Below are positions 55,693 through 64,000 of a stretch of DNA of 64,000 nt, piece after piece. The notes beneath the pieces are model-generated. The model was not told the origin of the DNA. It did no database searches and saw only the letters and a program-made list of their open reading frames with translations. The position numbers and the translations under genes are program-made. The stretch spans positions 62,001 to 126,000 of the forward strand of contig NZ_JABETK010000004.1 of assembly GCF_013240295.1 (NCBI RefSeq), given 5' to 3'. This DNA is from Neoaquamicrobium sediminum (lineage in GTDB: Bacteria; Pseudomonadota; Alphaproteobacteria; Rhizobiales; Rhizobiaceae). Numbering within the stretch: position 1 is the stretch's first letter; the number at the start of each line of letters is the position of its first letter.

Positions 55693-56409
55693 ATGGAACA
55701 AATGGCTCTTGCCGCGCCCGGCGGCGACCACTCCATATGGGCCCTGTTCATGCAGGCCGGCTGGGTTGTCAAGCTGGTGATGATCGGCCTTATAGCTGCA
55801 TCGGTCTGGACCTGGGCCATCATCGTCGACAAGCTGCTCTCCTACGGTCGCATGCGCGCTTCGCTGAGCCGCTTCGAGGAGGTTTTCTGGTCGGGACAGT
55901 CGCTCGAAGATCTCTACCGGTCGCTTTCTGAACGCAAGACGACCGGCATGGGCTCGATCTTCGTCGCCGCCATGCGTGAATGGAAGAAGAGTTTCGAAAA
56001 GGGCGTGAAATTGCCGCTTAGCCTCCAGACCCGCATCGACAAGGCGATGGACCTGGCACTGACGCGCGAGATGGAGCGTCTGGAAGGGCGGCTCGGCTTC
56101 CTCGCTTCCGTGGGTTCGGCTGCACCCTTCATCGGACTTTTCGGCACCGTCATCGGCATCATGACCTCATTCCAGGCAATTGCGGGTTCCGGCGCCACCA
56201 ACCTTGCAGTCGTCGCGCCCGGCATCGCCGAAGCCCTTCTGGCGACGGCCCTCGGCCTGCTGGCGGCCATCCCCGCGACCATCGCCTACAACAAACTGTC
56301 GTCCGACGCGGGCAAGATCGGACTGCGTATGGAAGGCTTCGCCGACGAGTTCTCGGCCATACTGTCGCGGCAAATCGATGAAAAGGTCGTCACGCGGGCG
56401 GCGGCTTAG
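55693..56409 (+). CDS. tolQ: Tol-Pal system protein TolQ
   Basis: This 238-residue inner-membrane protein of the MotA/TolQ/ExbB family has three membrane spans: WVVKLVMIGLIAASVWTWAII near residue 24, LGFLASVGSAAPFIGLFGTVIGIM near residue 137, and GIAEALLATALGLLAAIPATIAY near residue 178. With TolR it forms a proton-driven motor that energises TolA during division. Length is normal. It heads the tolQRAB series. Confidence 0.96.
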   Translation: MEQMALAAPGGDHSIWALFMQAGWVVKLVMIGLIAASVWTWAIIVDKLLSYGRMRASLSRFEEVFWSGQSLEDLYRSLSERKTTGMGSIFVAAMREWKKSFEKGVKLPLSLQTRIDKAMDLALTREMERLEGRLGFLASVGSAAPFIGLFGTVIGIMTSFQAIAGSGATNLAVVAPGIAEALLATALGLLAAIPATIAYNKLSSDAGKIGLRMEGFADEFSAILSRQIDEKVVTRAAA

Positions 56410-56420
56410 GAGCGGGTTCC

Positions 56421-56876
56421 ATGGGAATGTCAATCGGCCAGACCGGCGGACGCGGTGGACGCGGCCACAGACGACGCGGGCGGCACCATAAGCTCGTGTC
56501 TGAGATCAACGTCACGCCATTCGTCGACGTGATGCTGGTGCTGCTCATCATCTTCATGGTCGCAGCACCCCTGCTTACGGTCGGCGTGCCAATCGAACTG
56601 CCCGAAACGCAGGCCCGCGCTCTGAATGCCGAAACGCAGCCCATCACCGTATCGGTCAATCGCGAAGGTCAGATATTCCTTCAGGAAACCGAGATCGCGA
56701 TCGACGAGATCGTTCCCAAGCTGCAGGCCATTGCTCAGACGGGCTACGAGGAGCGTATTTTCGTGCGCGGTGACCGCGATGCAGATTATGGCACGGTCAT
56801 GCGCGTCATGGCGCGCATCTCGTCGGCAGGTTACCGCAACCTGGGTCTCGTGACGCTGCAGGAACAGGATAGCTGA
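56421..56876 (+). CDS. tolR: Tol-Pal system protein TolR
   Basis: This 151-residue protein has one membrane span (VDVMLVLLIIFMVAAPLLTV) containing the proton-carrying aspartate in NVTPFVDVMLV near residue 35, and a periplasmic domain ending GYRNLGLVTLQEQ. It pairs with TolQ. The N-terminus is unusually rich in G, R and H (GGRGGRGHRRRGRHH), as in related rhizobial proteins. It starts 11 bases after tolQ. Confidence 0.95.
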   Translation: MGMSIGQTGGRGGRGHRRRGRHHKLVSEINVTPFVDVMLVLLIIFMVAAPLLTVGVPIELPETQARALNAETQPITVSVNREGQIFLQETEIAIDEIVPKLQAIAQTGYEERIFVRGDRDADYGTVMRVMARISSAGYRNLGLVTLQEQDS

Positions 56877-56881
56877 AAGGC

Positions 56882-57936
56882 ATGAAGGCCGGGCTGACGA
56901 CATCGTTGGTGCTGCATACGGTCGTGCTGGGCTTCGGGCTCTTCACGCTGTCGTCGCCGCGTCCGATGGAGGTTGCCGACGTCGAGTCCTTCCCGGTCGA
57001 CATCGTCCCCATGGCCGAGTTCGCGCAAAGCGTACAGGGCGAACGCGAGGCACCCGCCGCCGAGCGTCCCGCGCCCACGCCAACCACACGGACCGATGTC
57101 GTCGAGGATGCGCAGCGCGTTGGCGACAACACGGTCGACACGACCGCGCCGCCGACACCCGACCGCGGCCGCGGCCCGTCGAAACGGCCGAGGCACCGCC
57201 TCCCGCGCCGACCCCTCCGACGCCCGCACCCGAGCCGGCCCCCGAACCAGAGCCTCAGGCCGAACCGGAACGCCCCGAACCGGTGCCGACCACCGAGGTT
57301 GCTCCCGAGCCCCGCCCGCAGCAGGAAGTCGCGCCTGATCCGGTACCGGAAACCGAGGTTGCCGAGGCTCCCGCGACAGAAAGCGTGAGCCTGCCCACGA
57401 GCGCGCCCACCCCGCAGTCGCGTCCGCAGCCGCCGCAGGCACAGGCCGCACGCACACCGGAACGTCGCGAACCCGAGCGCCAGAGGGAGCAGCGTCAGCA
57501 AGCCGCCGCCAGCGACCGCGACTCCGAGAACCTCGAGGATCAGGTTGCCGCCCTACTCAACCGCGATCGCGCGTCAGGCGGCGGCGCGCAGCGATCGAAT
57601 GAACAGGCGGCGCTCGGCGGCCGGGAAACCACCGGTGCTCAACTGACTCAGACCGAGCGCGATGCGATCATCGCCCAACTGCGCAGTTGCTGGAATGTGC
57701 CAGTCGGCGCGGAAGGCTCATCTGACCTGCAGACCACGGTTCGGTTCCGTCTCGACCCCTCGGGCACCCTTGAGGGGAGCCCGGTTATCGAGAAGGCAAG
57801 CGGCAACCGGCAATTCGATGAAAGTACCACGCGCGCCATCCGCATCTGCAGCCAGCGCGGCTTCCAGCTTCCCAGCGACAAATACAACACCTGGTCGGAA
57901 GTCGTCGTGAACTTCGACCCGCGTGACATGTTCTGA
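56882..57936 (+). CDS. tolA: Tol-Pal system protein TolA, frameshifted
   Basis: The linker protein TolA, about 351 residues: an N-terminal membrane span ([19 protein letters not shown]), a long proline-, glutamate- and arginine-rich stretch and a C-terminal domain with [13 protein letters not shown] and [14 protein letters not shown]. The frame changes between 57158 and 57170; restoring one base continues the P/E-rich linker ([15 protein letters not shown]). As TolA is needed for outer-membrane integrity, this is likely a sequencing deletion. It lies six bases after tolR. Confidence 0.88.
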
Positions 57937-57994
57937 CCTGAATGGAACGCCATCAAACCGGCATGAGCCCTATCGGACCCATGAGGCCAAACGA

Positions 57995-59311
57995 ATGATG
58001 AAATCCCTGACAAACCTATTCAAGATCGGAATGCTGGCAGCCGGCCTCGCGCTCGCCGCCTCGCAGCCCGCACGCGCCGTGCTAGAGATCGACATCACGC
58101 AGGGCGTGGTCGAGCCTCTGCCGGTCGCAATCACCGATTTCGTGTCGTCGGACGCCATCGGGCAGGAGATCTCGGCGGTCATCACCGCGGATCTGAAACG
58201 CTCCGGCCTGTTCGCCCCGATCGACAAGGCTGCATTCATCGAGACCGTGACCAACCCTGATGTTGCGCCCCGCTTCGATGACTGGAAGGTCATCAACGCG
58301 CAGGCCATCGTCACCGGGCGCGTTACCAAGGAAGCCGACGGCAGGCTGCGCGCCGAATTCCGCCTGTGGGATACCTTCGCGGGTCAGCAGCTGGTCGGCG
58401 AGCAGTTCTTCGCCAACCCAACGAACTGGCGACGCGTCGCCCACATCATCGCCGACGCCATCTACGAGCGGCTGACTGGCGAGAAAGGCTATTTCGACAC
58501 GCGCGTGGTCTTCGTTGAGGAAACCGGCCCCAAGAACCAGCGCGTCAAGCGTCTGGCCATCATGGACCAGGACGGTGCCAATCAACGTGCGCTCTCCGAC
58601 GGAAGATCGATCGTTCTGACCCCGCGCTTCTCGCCTAATCGACAGGAAATAACCTACATGTCCTACGAAAGCGGTCAGCCGCAGGTCTACCTGCTGCAGA
58701 TCGAGACGGGACAGCGCGAACTTGTCGGCAATTTCCCCGGCATGACCTTCGCCCCGCGCTTCTCGCCAGATGGGCAGAAGGTGATCATGAGCCTCCTGCG
58801 AGACGACGGAAACTCCAACATCTACACGATGGATCTGCGCAGCCGCACCACCACGCGCCTGACCAGCTCCAACTCGATCGACACCTCCCCCTCCTACTCG
58901 CCGGACGGCAACCGGGTCGTCTTCACTTCGGACCGTGGCGGCCGCCCACACATCTACGTGATGGGCGCAGACGGCTCGAACCCGCAGCGCATATCCTTCG
59001 GCGACGGAACCTACTCGACGCCGGTGTGGTCGCCGCGCGGTGATCTCATCGCCTTCACAAAGCAGACGGGCGGCGAGTTCCAGATCGGCGTCATGCGTGT
59101 CGACGGCTCCGGCGAGCGCATCCTGTCTTCCGGCTTCCTTCAGGAAGGGCCGACCTGGGCTCCGAATGGGCGTGTTCTCATGTTCTTCCGCGAAGCTGCG
59201 GGCGGCGGTGGACCCCGTCTCTTCTCGATCGACCTGACCGGTCGTAACGAGCAGTCGATACCGACGCCGAATTTCGCTTCAGACCCGGCATGGTCACCTC
59301 TGCTCGACTAG
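57995..59311 (+). CDS. tolB: Tol-Pal system beta-propeller protein TolB
   Basis: This 438-residue periplasmic protein has a signal peptide ([18 protein letters not shown]) then an N-terminal domain and a six-bladed WD-type beta-propeller, with repeats such as [41 protein letters not shown] and [21 protein letters not shown]. It binds Pal and is released by TolA. The ATG at 57995 is chosen because the upstream frame overlaps tolA without likeness. Length is normal. Confidence 0.95.
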   Translation: MMKSLTNLFKIGMLAAGLALAASQPARAVLEIDITQGVVEPLPVAITDFVSSDAIGQEISAVITADLKRSGLFAPIDKAAFIETVTNPDVAPRFDDWKVINAQAIVTGRVTKEADGRLRAEFRLWDTFAGQQLVGEQFFANPTNWRRVAHIIADAIYERLTGEKGYFDTRVVFVEETGPKNQRVKRLAIMDQDGANQRALSDGRSIVLTPRFSPNRQEITYMSYESGQPQVYLLQIETGQRELVGNFPGMTFAPRFSPDGQKVIMSLLRDDGNSNIYTMDLRSRTTTRLTSSNSIDTSPSYSPDGNRVVFTSDRGGRPHIYVMGADGSNPQRISFGDGTYSTPVWSPRGDLIAFTKQTGGEFQIGVMRVDGSGERILSSGFLQEGPTWAPNGRVLMFFREAAGGGGPRLFSIDLTGRNEQSIPTPNFASDPAWSPLLD

Positions 59312-59541
59312 CGTAAGCCCCTGGAACGGAAGGCGGTGTCGAACCGCCTTCCCGTCAAAACGCCGCGTTTCCGCCGCATTTCGGCCTAGTGTGCGCGACA
59401 AAGCTGGTGAGTCGACAGTCTGATCGGCATGGCACGGACGGGCCATTAGGACATCGTTAACCCTGTTTGTTGAGCGCAAGTTAACCGCGACATGGTTACT
59501 AGACGTTCACCACATTCAATAAATTGCGAAGGAGAGGCGGC

Positions 59542-60047
59542 ATGCGCCGTATCGCAGCCATCACACGTAACCCTGCCGCCATTGTGCTGATCGCCATGCT
59601 GGCGATTGCCGGCTGCGCCAACAAGCAGACGCCGAACAATCCCGGCGATCTCGGCCTCGGTGGGGCCGGCTCCGCGACCCCGGGGTCTAGCCAGGACTTC
59701 ACGGTGAATATCGGAGACCGCATCTTCTTCGACACCGACTCCTCGCTGATCCGCGCGGACGCCCAGCAGACCCTGAGCCGTCAGGCTCAGTGGCTGAACC
59801 AGTACGGCACCTACGCGATCACCGTCGAAGGCCATGCCGACGAACGCGGAACCCGCGAATACAACCTTGCACTGGGTGCGCGCCGCGCGGCAGCAGCCCG
59901 CGACTTCCTGGTCGCACGCGGCGTTGCGGCAAACCGCATCCGTACCATCTCGTACGGCAAGGAACGCCCGGTTGCCGTTTGCGACAACATCTCCTGCTGT
60001 CGCAGAACCGCCGCGCCGTCACCGTGCTGAACGGCGCCGGAAGCTGA
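59542..60047 (+). CDS. pal: Peptidoglycan-associated lipoprotein Pal, frameshifted near the C-terminus
   Basis: This outer-membrane lipoprotein of about 168 residues has a lipobox LAIAGC near residue 25 and an OmpA-like domain: FFDTDSSLIRADAQQTLSRQ, VEGHADERGTREYNLALGARRA. The visible frame ends CDNISCCRRTAAPSPC at 60030; restoring one G near 59999 gives the family ending CWSQNRRAVTVLNG and a stop at 60047. The ATG at 59542, with AGGAG ahead, is chosen. Two GTTAACC motifs lie in the promoter region (59457-59485). Confidence 0.9.
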
Positions 60048-60076
60048 ACCGGACCGATATGCGTCGAGAAATGCGG

Positions 60077-60104
60077 GAGGCGGCCTTCAAGGCCGCCTCT
60101 TTTG
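60077..60104 (+). terminator. Intrinsic terminator after pal
   Basis: GAGGCGGCC (60077-60085) pairs with GGCCGCCTC (60091-60099) around TTCAA, followed by TTTT. It lies 30 bases past the repaired pal stop and ends the transcript before cpoB. Confidence 0.8.
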
Positions 60105-60190
60105 CATTACCCGAAACAAAATTTGGCCGAACTCGGCGGTCCTGATAAAAGGGCCAAGATCGACCACTAGACCCAGCGAAAGAGCCAAAG

Positions 60191-61195
60191 GTGAAGAGAC
60201 CTGACATGTTCCTGAGAACCTTCCTCGGCGGCATCGTGGCGCTGCCGATCATGCTGTCGGGGGCCGCTCATGCGCGCGACGTCGCAGCAAGCGTCCCGAC
60301 GTCGACTGCGGCGCCCGCGATCGCCTTTTCGATGCCGTCGCTGCGCCTGCCCGGTGCAGCACAACCCGCGCCCCGCGCCGAGCTTGTGCAATACGCCCAG
60401 GTGACGGATCCGCGCGTCGCGCAGCTTGAAGAGCAGGTTCGCCAGCTCACCGGCACTCTGGAAGAACTGAATTTCCAGATCCTGCAGATGCAGGACCAGC
60501 TGCGCCGTATGCAGGAAGACAACGAGATTCGTTTCCAGGAGCTGGAGCAGAAGCGTTCCGACGCCGGAAGCGCAGCCCCGAGGCAGGATCGCGCCGCAGC
60601 CGGCGACAACTCTGGCCGCGGCTCCGGGGGCAGCGGTGACGATGACTTTTACGCTGCTGCGCCGCGCGTTGAAGACGGCAGCACGGTGACAGGCGCGCCG
60701 CCGCGCACCTTCGGCACCATCACCTTCGATGAGAACGGCAATGCGACCGGCGCCGGTCTGCCGGAACAGACCGATCAGGACACGACGGTCGCCGCGCTGC
60801 CGAGCGGCAGCGGCGGCGATGACGAGCTTTACCGCAACGCCTACGAGTTCATCCTCTCCGGCGACTACGGCACTGCCGAAACCGGTTTCCGCGATCTGCT
60901 GGCCCAGTATCCGGACAGCGAGCACGCAGCGGACGCGCATTTCTGGCTGGGCGAGGCACTGCTGGCACAACAGAAGCCGCGCGAGGCGGCCGAAATCTTT
61001 TCGGCGGCCAGCCGCGACTATCCGCAGGCACGCAAGGCGCCCGACACGCTTTTCAAGCTCGGCGTTTCACTGGCTGCGCTGAACCAGCGCGATGTCGCCT
61101 GCGCCACGTTCACTGAAGTGCTGCAGCGCTATCCGAATACGACCGACGCGCTGCGCGAGCGCATAAAGCAGGAACAGGCCCTGGCCTCCTGCTGA
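60191..61195 (+). CDS. cpoB: Tol-Pal system protein CpoB (YbgF)
   Basis: This 334-residue periplasmic protein has a signal peptide (FLGGIVALPIMLSGAAHA), a coiled coil at about residues 77-120 (QLEEQVRQLTGTLEELNFQI), a low-complexity linker, and a TPR domain at the C-terminus (YRNAYEFILSGDYGTAETGFR, then AHFWLGEALLAQQKPREAAE). It couples Tol-Pal to cell-wall synthesis in E. coli. The start may be the GTG at 60191 or the ATG at 60206 five codons on; either gives a workable signal peptide. tilS follows after ten bases. Confidence 0.92.
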   Translation: MKRPDMFLRTFLGGIVALPIMLSGAAHARDVAASVPTSTAAPAIAFSMPSLRLPGAAQPAPRAELVQYAQVTDPRVAQLEEQVRQLTGTLEELNFQILQMQDQLRRMQEDNEIRFQELEQKRSDAGSAAPRQDRAAAGDNSGRGSGGSGDDDFYAAAPRVEDGSTVTGAPPRTFGTITFDENGNATGAGLPEQTDQDTTVAALPSGSGGDDELYRNAYEFILSGDYGTAETGFRDLLAQYPDSEHAADAHFWLGEALLAQQKPREAAEIFSAASRDYPQARKAPDTLFKLGVSLAALNQRDVACATFTEVLQRYPNTTDALRERIKQEQALASC

Positions 61196-61205
61196 CGAGC
61201 GGCCA

Positions 61206-62543
61206 ATGGCGCTCGACCTCGATCGCATCTTTGGCGATCTCGCTCTCTCGCAACGGCAGAGCCTGGTCATAGCCGTTTCCGGCGGCAGCGATTCCCTCGC
61301 CCTCCTCCTTCTTCTCAAGAATTTCCTCGACCTGCGGGCACCAGCTGTCCGCGTACTTGCCGTGACGGTCGATCATGCCATGCGCACGGAAGCCGCCGCC
61401 GAGGCGCACGCCGTGGCGACCTTGTGCCAAAAGATCGGCGTCGAGCACAGGACGATGGTCTGGACCGGCGACAAACCCCGGACGGGCCTGATCGCCGCTG
61501 CCCGCGAGGCGCGCTACCGCCTGCTGGCAGAGGCTGCCGATAACGTTGGCGCGGATACGGTCTTTATCGCCCACACGATGGACGACCAGGCCGAGACAGT
61601 CGCCATGCGTGCACGACGCGGCGAAGGGCTAGGTCTCGCCGGCATGGCGCGCGCGACACTTTATGACGAGCGCATCTGGCTCGTCAGACCATTGCTGCAG
61701 GTCCGCCGGCAGGCGCTGCGAGACCATCTCGCCGCCGCCGGCATTCACTGGATCGACGATCCCACCAACGACAACCGGCGCTACGAACGCGTCAGGGTTC
61801 GCGCCGCTCTCGAAGATAACGAGGTACGGGCCCTCGCCGATCAGGCCGCAAGGGCAGGAAAGGCGCGGGCCGAGCTTGGCCGACAGGCCGCGAAGCTGAT
61901 CGCTCGGTTCGTGACCATGCCGGCGCGCGGGCTTTTCCGCCTCGACCCGGAGATGTTCGACGGCAGCAACGCGGCGACCCATGCGCTGCGCATCTTCCTG
62001 GCCGTTGCCGGAGGCACGCCTCGCCTGCCCGATCACGATCGTGCGACCACTCTCGCCTGCCGCCTCGCAGCCGGCCCCTTGCGCGTCGCATTGTCGCGCG
62101 CGCTGGTCGACGCGCGAAAGTCGGGTGTCTGGATAAGGCGCGAGAACCGCAACCTGCCTGTCACGCAACTGTCTGCGACGCCGACTTTATGGGATGGACG
62201 CTGGCGTATCGCGGTGAAGGACAAGGCCATGGAACTGCAGGTCCGCGCTTGCCGCGAGGCGCGGCCGACCGTCGATGCAGCAAGCCGCTCCCACATACCG
62301 GAAAGTCTTGTTCGAGCGGCATTTTCTGCCGAACCCTGCATCTTTCGAGATGGCCGGATGATTGGCGCGGCGGAAAGCGGCGATGCCGATGCCCTGGGCA
62401 TCTCGGCATCGCCCGTCGAGGCACTTTTCGCTCACTTCCTGCCCGAATTCGATCTCACCGCAGCACAGGCACTCCGCCGTGTGCTTGCTCGCCACACCCT
62501 GCCCGTCTCGCCTTGGAAGAAACACATTGACGCCGATGCTTAA
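61206..62543 (+). CDS. tilS: tRNA(Ile)-lysidine synthetase
   Basis: This 445-residue N-type ATP pyrophosphatase modifies the CAU anticodon of tRNA(Ile) with lysine so that it reads AUA. The PP-loop SGGSDSLALLLLL lies near residue 23, VTVDHAMRTEAAAEA near residue 55, and HTMDDQAETVAMRARRGEGLGLAGM near residue 124. The C-terminal half is divergent, as usual. The enzyme is essential. It follows cpoB closely, and ftsH starts 119 bases later. Confidence 0.94.
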   Translation: MALDLDRIFGDLALSQRQSLVIAVSGGSDSLALLLLLKNFLDLRAPAVRVLAVTVDHAMRTEAAAEAHAVATLCQKIGVEHRTMVWTGDKPRTGLIAAAREARYRLLAEAADNVGADTVFIAHTMDDQAETVAMRARRGEGLGLAGMARATLYDERIWLVRPLLQVRRQALRDHLAAAGIHWIDDPTNDNRRYERVRVRAALEDNEVRALADQAARAGKARAELGRQAAKLIARFVTMPARGLFRLDPEMFDGSNAATHALRIFLAVAGGTPRLPDHDRATTLACRLAAGPLRVALSRALVDARKSGVWIRRENRNLPVTQLSATPTLWDGRWRIAVKDKAMELQVRACREARPTVDAASRSHIPESLVRAAFSAEPCIFRDGRMIGAAESGDADALGISASPVEALFAHFLPEFDLTAAQALRRVLARHTLPVSPWKKHIDADA

Positions 62544-62662
62544 CCGCATGCCTTAGTTGCGCTTGGCAAGGCTGGGGCCGCTGCCTATGTTAGTCGCAGC
62601 ACTTGCTCAATGGGACCAGTGTCCGTGATGGCTCGCCCGGCCGGACACCAACGGGAAACACG

Positions 62663-64000
62663 ATGAATCCGAATTATCGCAACCTCGCGCTCTGGGCGAT
62701 CATTGCCGTCCTGCTGATCGCACTTTTCAATCTGTTCCAGGCGCCACAGCAGCGTGGCGTATCGCGCGAGATTCCCTATTCGGAGTTCCTGCAGGAAGTT
62801 GAATCGGGCCGCGTCAACACGGTGACGATTTCCGGCAGCCGGATTTCCGGCACCTACGGCGACTCCAACAGCGGTTTCCAGACCTACTCGCCAGGTGATC
62901 CCTCGCTGGTCGAGCGGCTTGAGCAGCGCGGCGTCACGATCAACGCGCGACCGGAGACGGACGGCTCCAATTCGATCTTCGGTTACCTGATTTCCTGGCT
63001 GCCGATGATCCTGATCCTCGGCGTGTGGATTTTCTTCATGCGCCAGATGCAGTCCGGCTCCGGCCGGGCAATGGGGTTTGGCAAGTCCAAGGCCAAGCTT
63101 TTGACCGAGGCTCATGGCCGCGTCACTTTCCAGGACGTGGCGGGCGTCGACGAGGCCAAGCAGGACCTGGAGGAAATCGTCGAGTTTCTGCGAGACCCGC
63201 AGAAGTTCCAGCGACTTGGCGGCAAGATTCCGCGCGGCGTCCTGCTCGTCGGCCCTCCCGGAACCGGTAAGACGCTGCTTGCGCGTTCCGTTGCCGGTGA
63301 AGCCAACGTGCCGTTCTTCACGATCTCCGGTTCGGACTTCGTCGAGATGTTCGTCGGCGTCGGTGCCAGCCGCGTCCGCGACATGTTCGAGCAGGCCAAG
63401 AAGAACGCGCCCTGCATCATCTTCATCGACGAGATCGACGCGGTCGGCCGCCATCGCGGCGCCGGCCTTGGCGGCGGCAATGACGAGCGCGAGCAGACGC
63501 TGAACCAGCTTCTTGTCGAGATGGACGGCTTCGAGGCCAATGAGGGCATCATCCTCATCGCCGCGACCAACCGGCCCGACGTGCTCGATCCCGCACTTCT
63601 GCGTCCGGGCCGTTTCGACCGCCAGGTGGTCGTGCCCAACCCGGACATCATCGGCCGTGAGAAGATCCTCAAGGTGCATGTGCGCAACGTGCCGCTGGCG
63701 CCGAATGTCGACCTCAAGGTTCTCGCGCGCGGCACGCCAGGCTTCTCCGGTGCCGATCTGATGAACCTCGTCAACGAGGCCGCCCTGATGGCCGCGCGCC
63801 GTAACAAGCGCCTCGTGACGATGCTGGAGTTCGAGGACGCCAAGGACAAGATCATGATGGGCGCGGAGCGCCGCTCCAACGCCATGACGCAGGCCGAGAA
63901 GGAGCTGACCGCCTATCACGAGGCAGGCCACGCCATCACGGCGCTGCAGGTCCCCTCGGCCGATCCGCTGCACAAGGCGACGATCATCCCCGCGGCCGCG
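62663..64000 (+). CDS. ftsH: ATP-dependent zinc metalloprotease FtsH, partial
   Basis: About 446 residues are visible before the window ends. Two membrane spans ([18 protein letters not shown] and [21 protein letters not shown]) flank a periplasmic loop. The AAA domain has GPPGTGKT near residue 200, Walker [10 protein letters not shown] and the second region of homology [21 protein letters not shown]. The zinc site HEAGH lies near residue 421. The last codons read TIIPAAA instead of the invariant TIIPRGR; one C missing from the run at 63988-63991 explains this. FtsH degrades membrane and regulatory proteins such as sigma-32. Confidence 0.95.
   Translation, partial: MNPNYRNLALWAIIAVLLIALFNLFQAPQQRGVSREIPYSEFLQEVESGRVNTVTISGSRISGTYGDSNSGFQTYSPGDPSLVERLEQRGVTINARPETDGSNSIFGYLISWLPMILILGVWIFFMRQMQSGSGRAMGFGKSKAKLLTEAHGRVTFQDVAGVDEAKQDLEEIVEFLRDPQKFQRLGGKIPRGVLLVGPPGTGKTLLARSVAGEANVPFFTISGSDFVEMFVGVGASRVRDMFEQAKKNAPCIIFIDEIDAVGRHRGAGLGGGNDEREQTLNQLLVEMDGFEANEGIILIAATNRPDVLDPALLRPGRFDRQVVVPNPDIIGREKILKVHVRNVPLAPNVDLKVLARGTPGFSGADLMNLVNEAALMAARRNKRLVTMLEFEDAKDKIMMGAERRSNAMTQAEKELTAYHEAGHAITALQVPSADPLHKATIIPAAA

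Noticed and set aside
59328-59351. Hairpin GAAGGCGG/CCGCCTTC after tolB as a terminator
   Set aside because: No T-run follows and the stem is only eight pairs, so termination is unproven. It was left out of the feature list.
1-64000. CRISPR arrays, prophage, insertion sequences or secondary-metabolite clusters
   Set aside because: No regularly spaced short repeats, integrase, transposase, phage structural genes or biosynthetic megasynthases were seen on either strand.

Overview
The window looks like ordinary chromosome from an alphaproteobacterium of the order Hyphomicrobiales (Rhizobiales), most like the Phyllobacteriaceae (Mesorhizobium, Aquamicrobium and relatives). The evidence is the high G+C content and a set of lineage-typical genes: GapR/DUF2312, DUF1244, BA14K, TrcR/DUF1013, DUF1465, DUF1192, RpoH2, CarD, PhaR and a SUV3-like helicase next to an S4 protein and FdxA. 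No plasmid, phage or insertion-sequence gene was seen, and no tRNA or rRNA gene.

Layout. 1-4.7 kb: start of 5-formyl-THF cyclo-ligase, a probable 6S RNA, and a MoxR ATPase/VWA pair with accessory genes between them, then msrB. 4.9-9.8 kb: M20 amidohydrolase, gapR, DUF1244, N-formylglutamate amidohydrolase, DUF1036, pyruvate kinase. 9.8-16.7 kb: alpha/beta hydrolase, TPR protein, zinc-free L36, BA14K protein, purK-purE, two DUF465 proteins, ArsR regulator, MFS transporter, DUF1192. 16.8-23.9 kb: quinone oxidoreductase, methyltransferase, trcR, WYL regulator, DUF1127, YegD-like Hsp70, propionyl-CoA synthetase. 23.9-29.5 kb: fda-pgk-gap-tkt central carbon cluster. 29.8-33.6 kb: DUF4164, zapA, ccdAB toxin-antitoxin, an ABC-F ATPase, thiamine diphosphokinase. 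33.6-37.1 kb: TPP riboswitch and thiBPQ thiamine transporter. 37.3-44.8 kb: M48 lipoprotein protease, rpoH2, carD, fdxA, S4 protein, helicase. 45.5-48.4 kb: phaB-phaA and divergent phaR. 48.4-52.6 kb: ASCH protein, gamma-glutamyltransferase, membrane protein, a candidate small RNA with CtrA-like sites, DUF1465, TauE/SafE. 52.8-64 kb: ruvCAB-ybgC-tolQRAB-pal-cpoB-tilS-ftsH.

How the genes fit together. Several blocks are functional modules: Calvin/glycolytic enzymes (fda, pgk, gap, tkt), thiamine uptake under a TPP riboswitch with the kinase that makes TPP nearby, polyhydroxybutyrate synthesis with its repressor, Holliday-junction processing, and the Tol-Pal envelope system. Cell-cycle-type elements (gapR, trcR, zapA, CtrA-like boxes) are scattered through the window.

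Two cautions. First, about a dozen genes, many of them normally essential (pgk, ruvB, tolA, pal, ftsH), carry one apparent single-base indel each (ruvB has two), nearly all deletions. This looks more like sequencing or assembly error than gene decay; I give these genes their full repaired extent. Second, I found no clearly new multi-gene system. The best leads are a candidate small RNA at about 51.02-51.11 kb, a 60-bp direct repeat in the 45-kb intergenic region, the compact promoter-operator of ccdAB, and separation of the usual zapA-6S-ygfA linkage.
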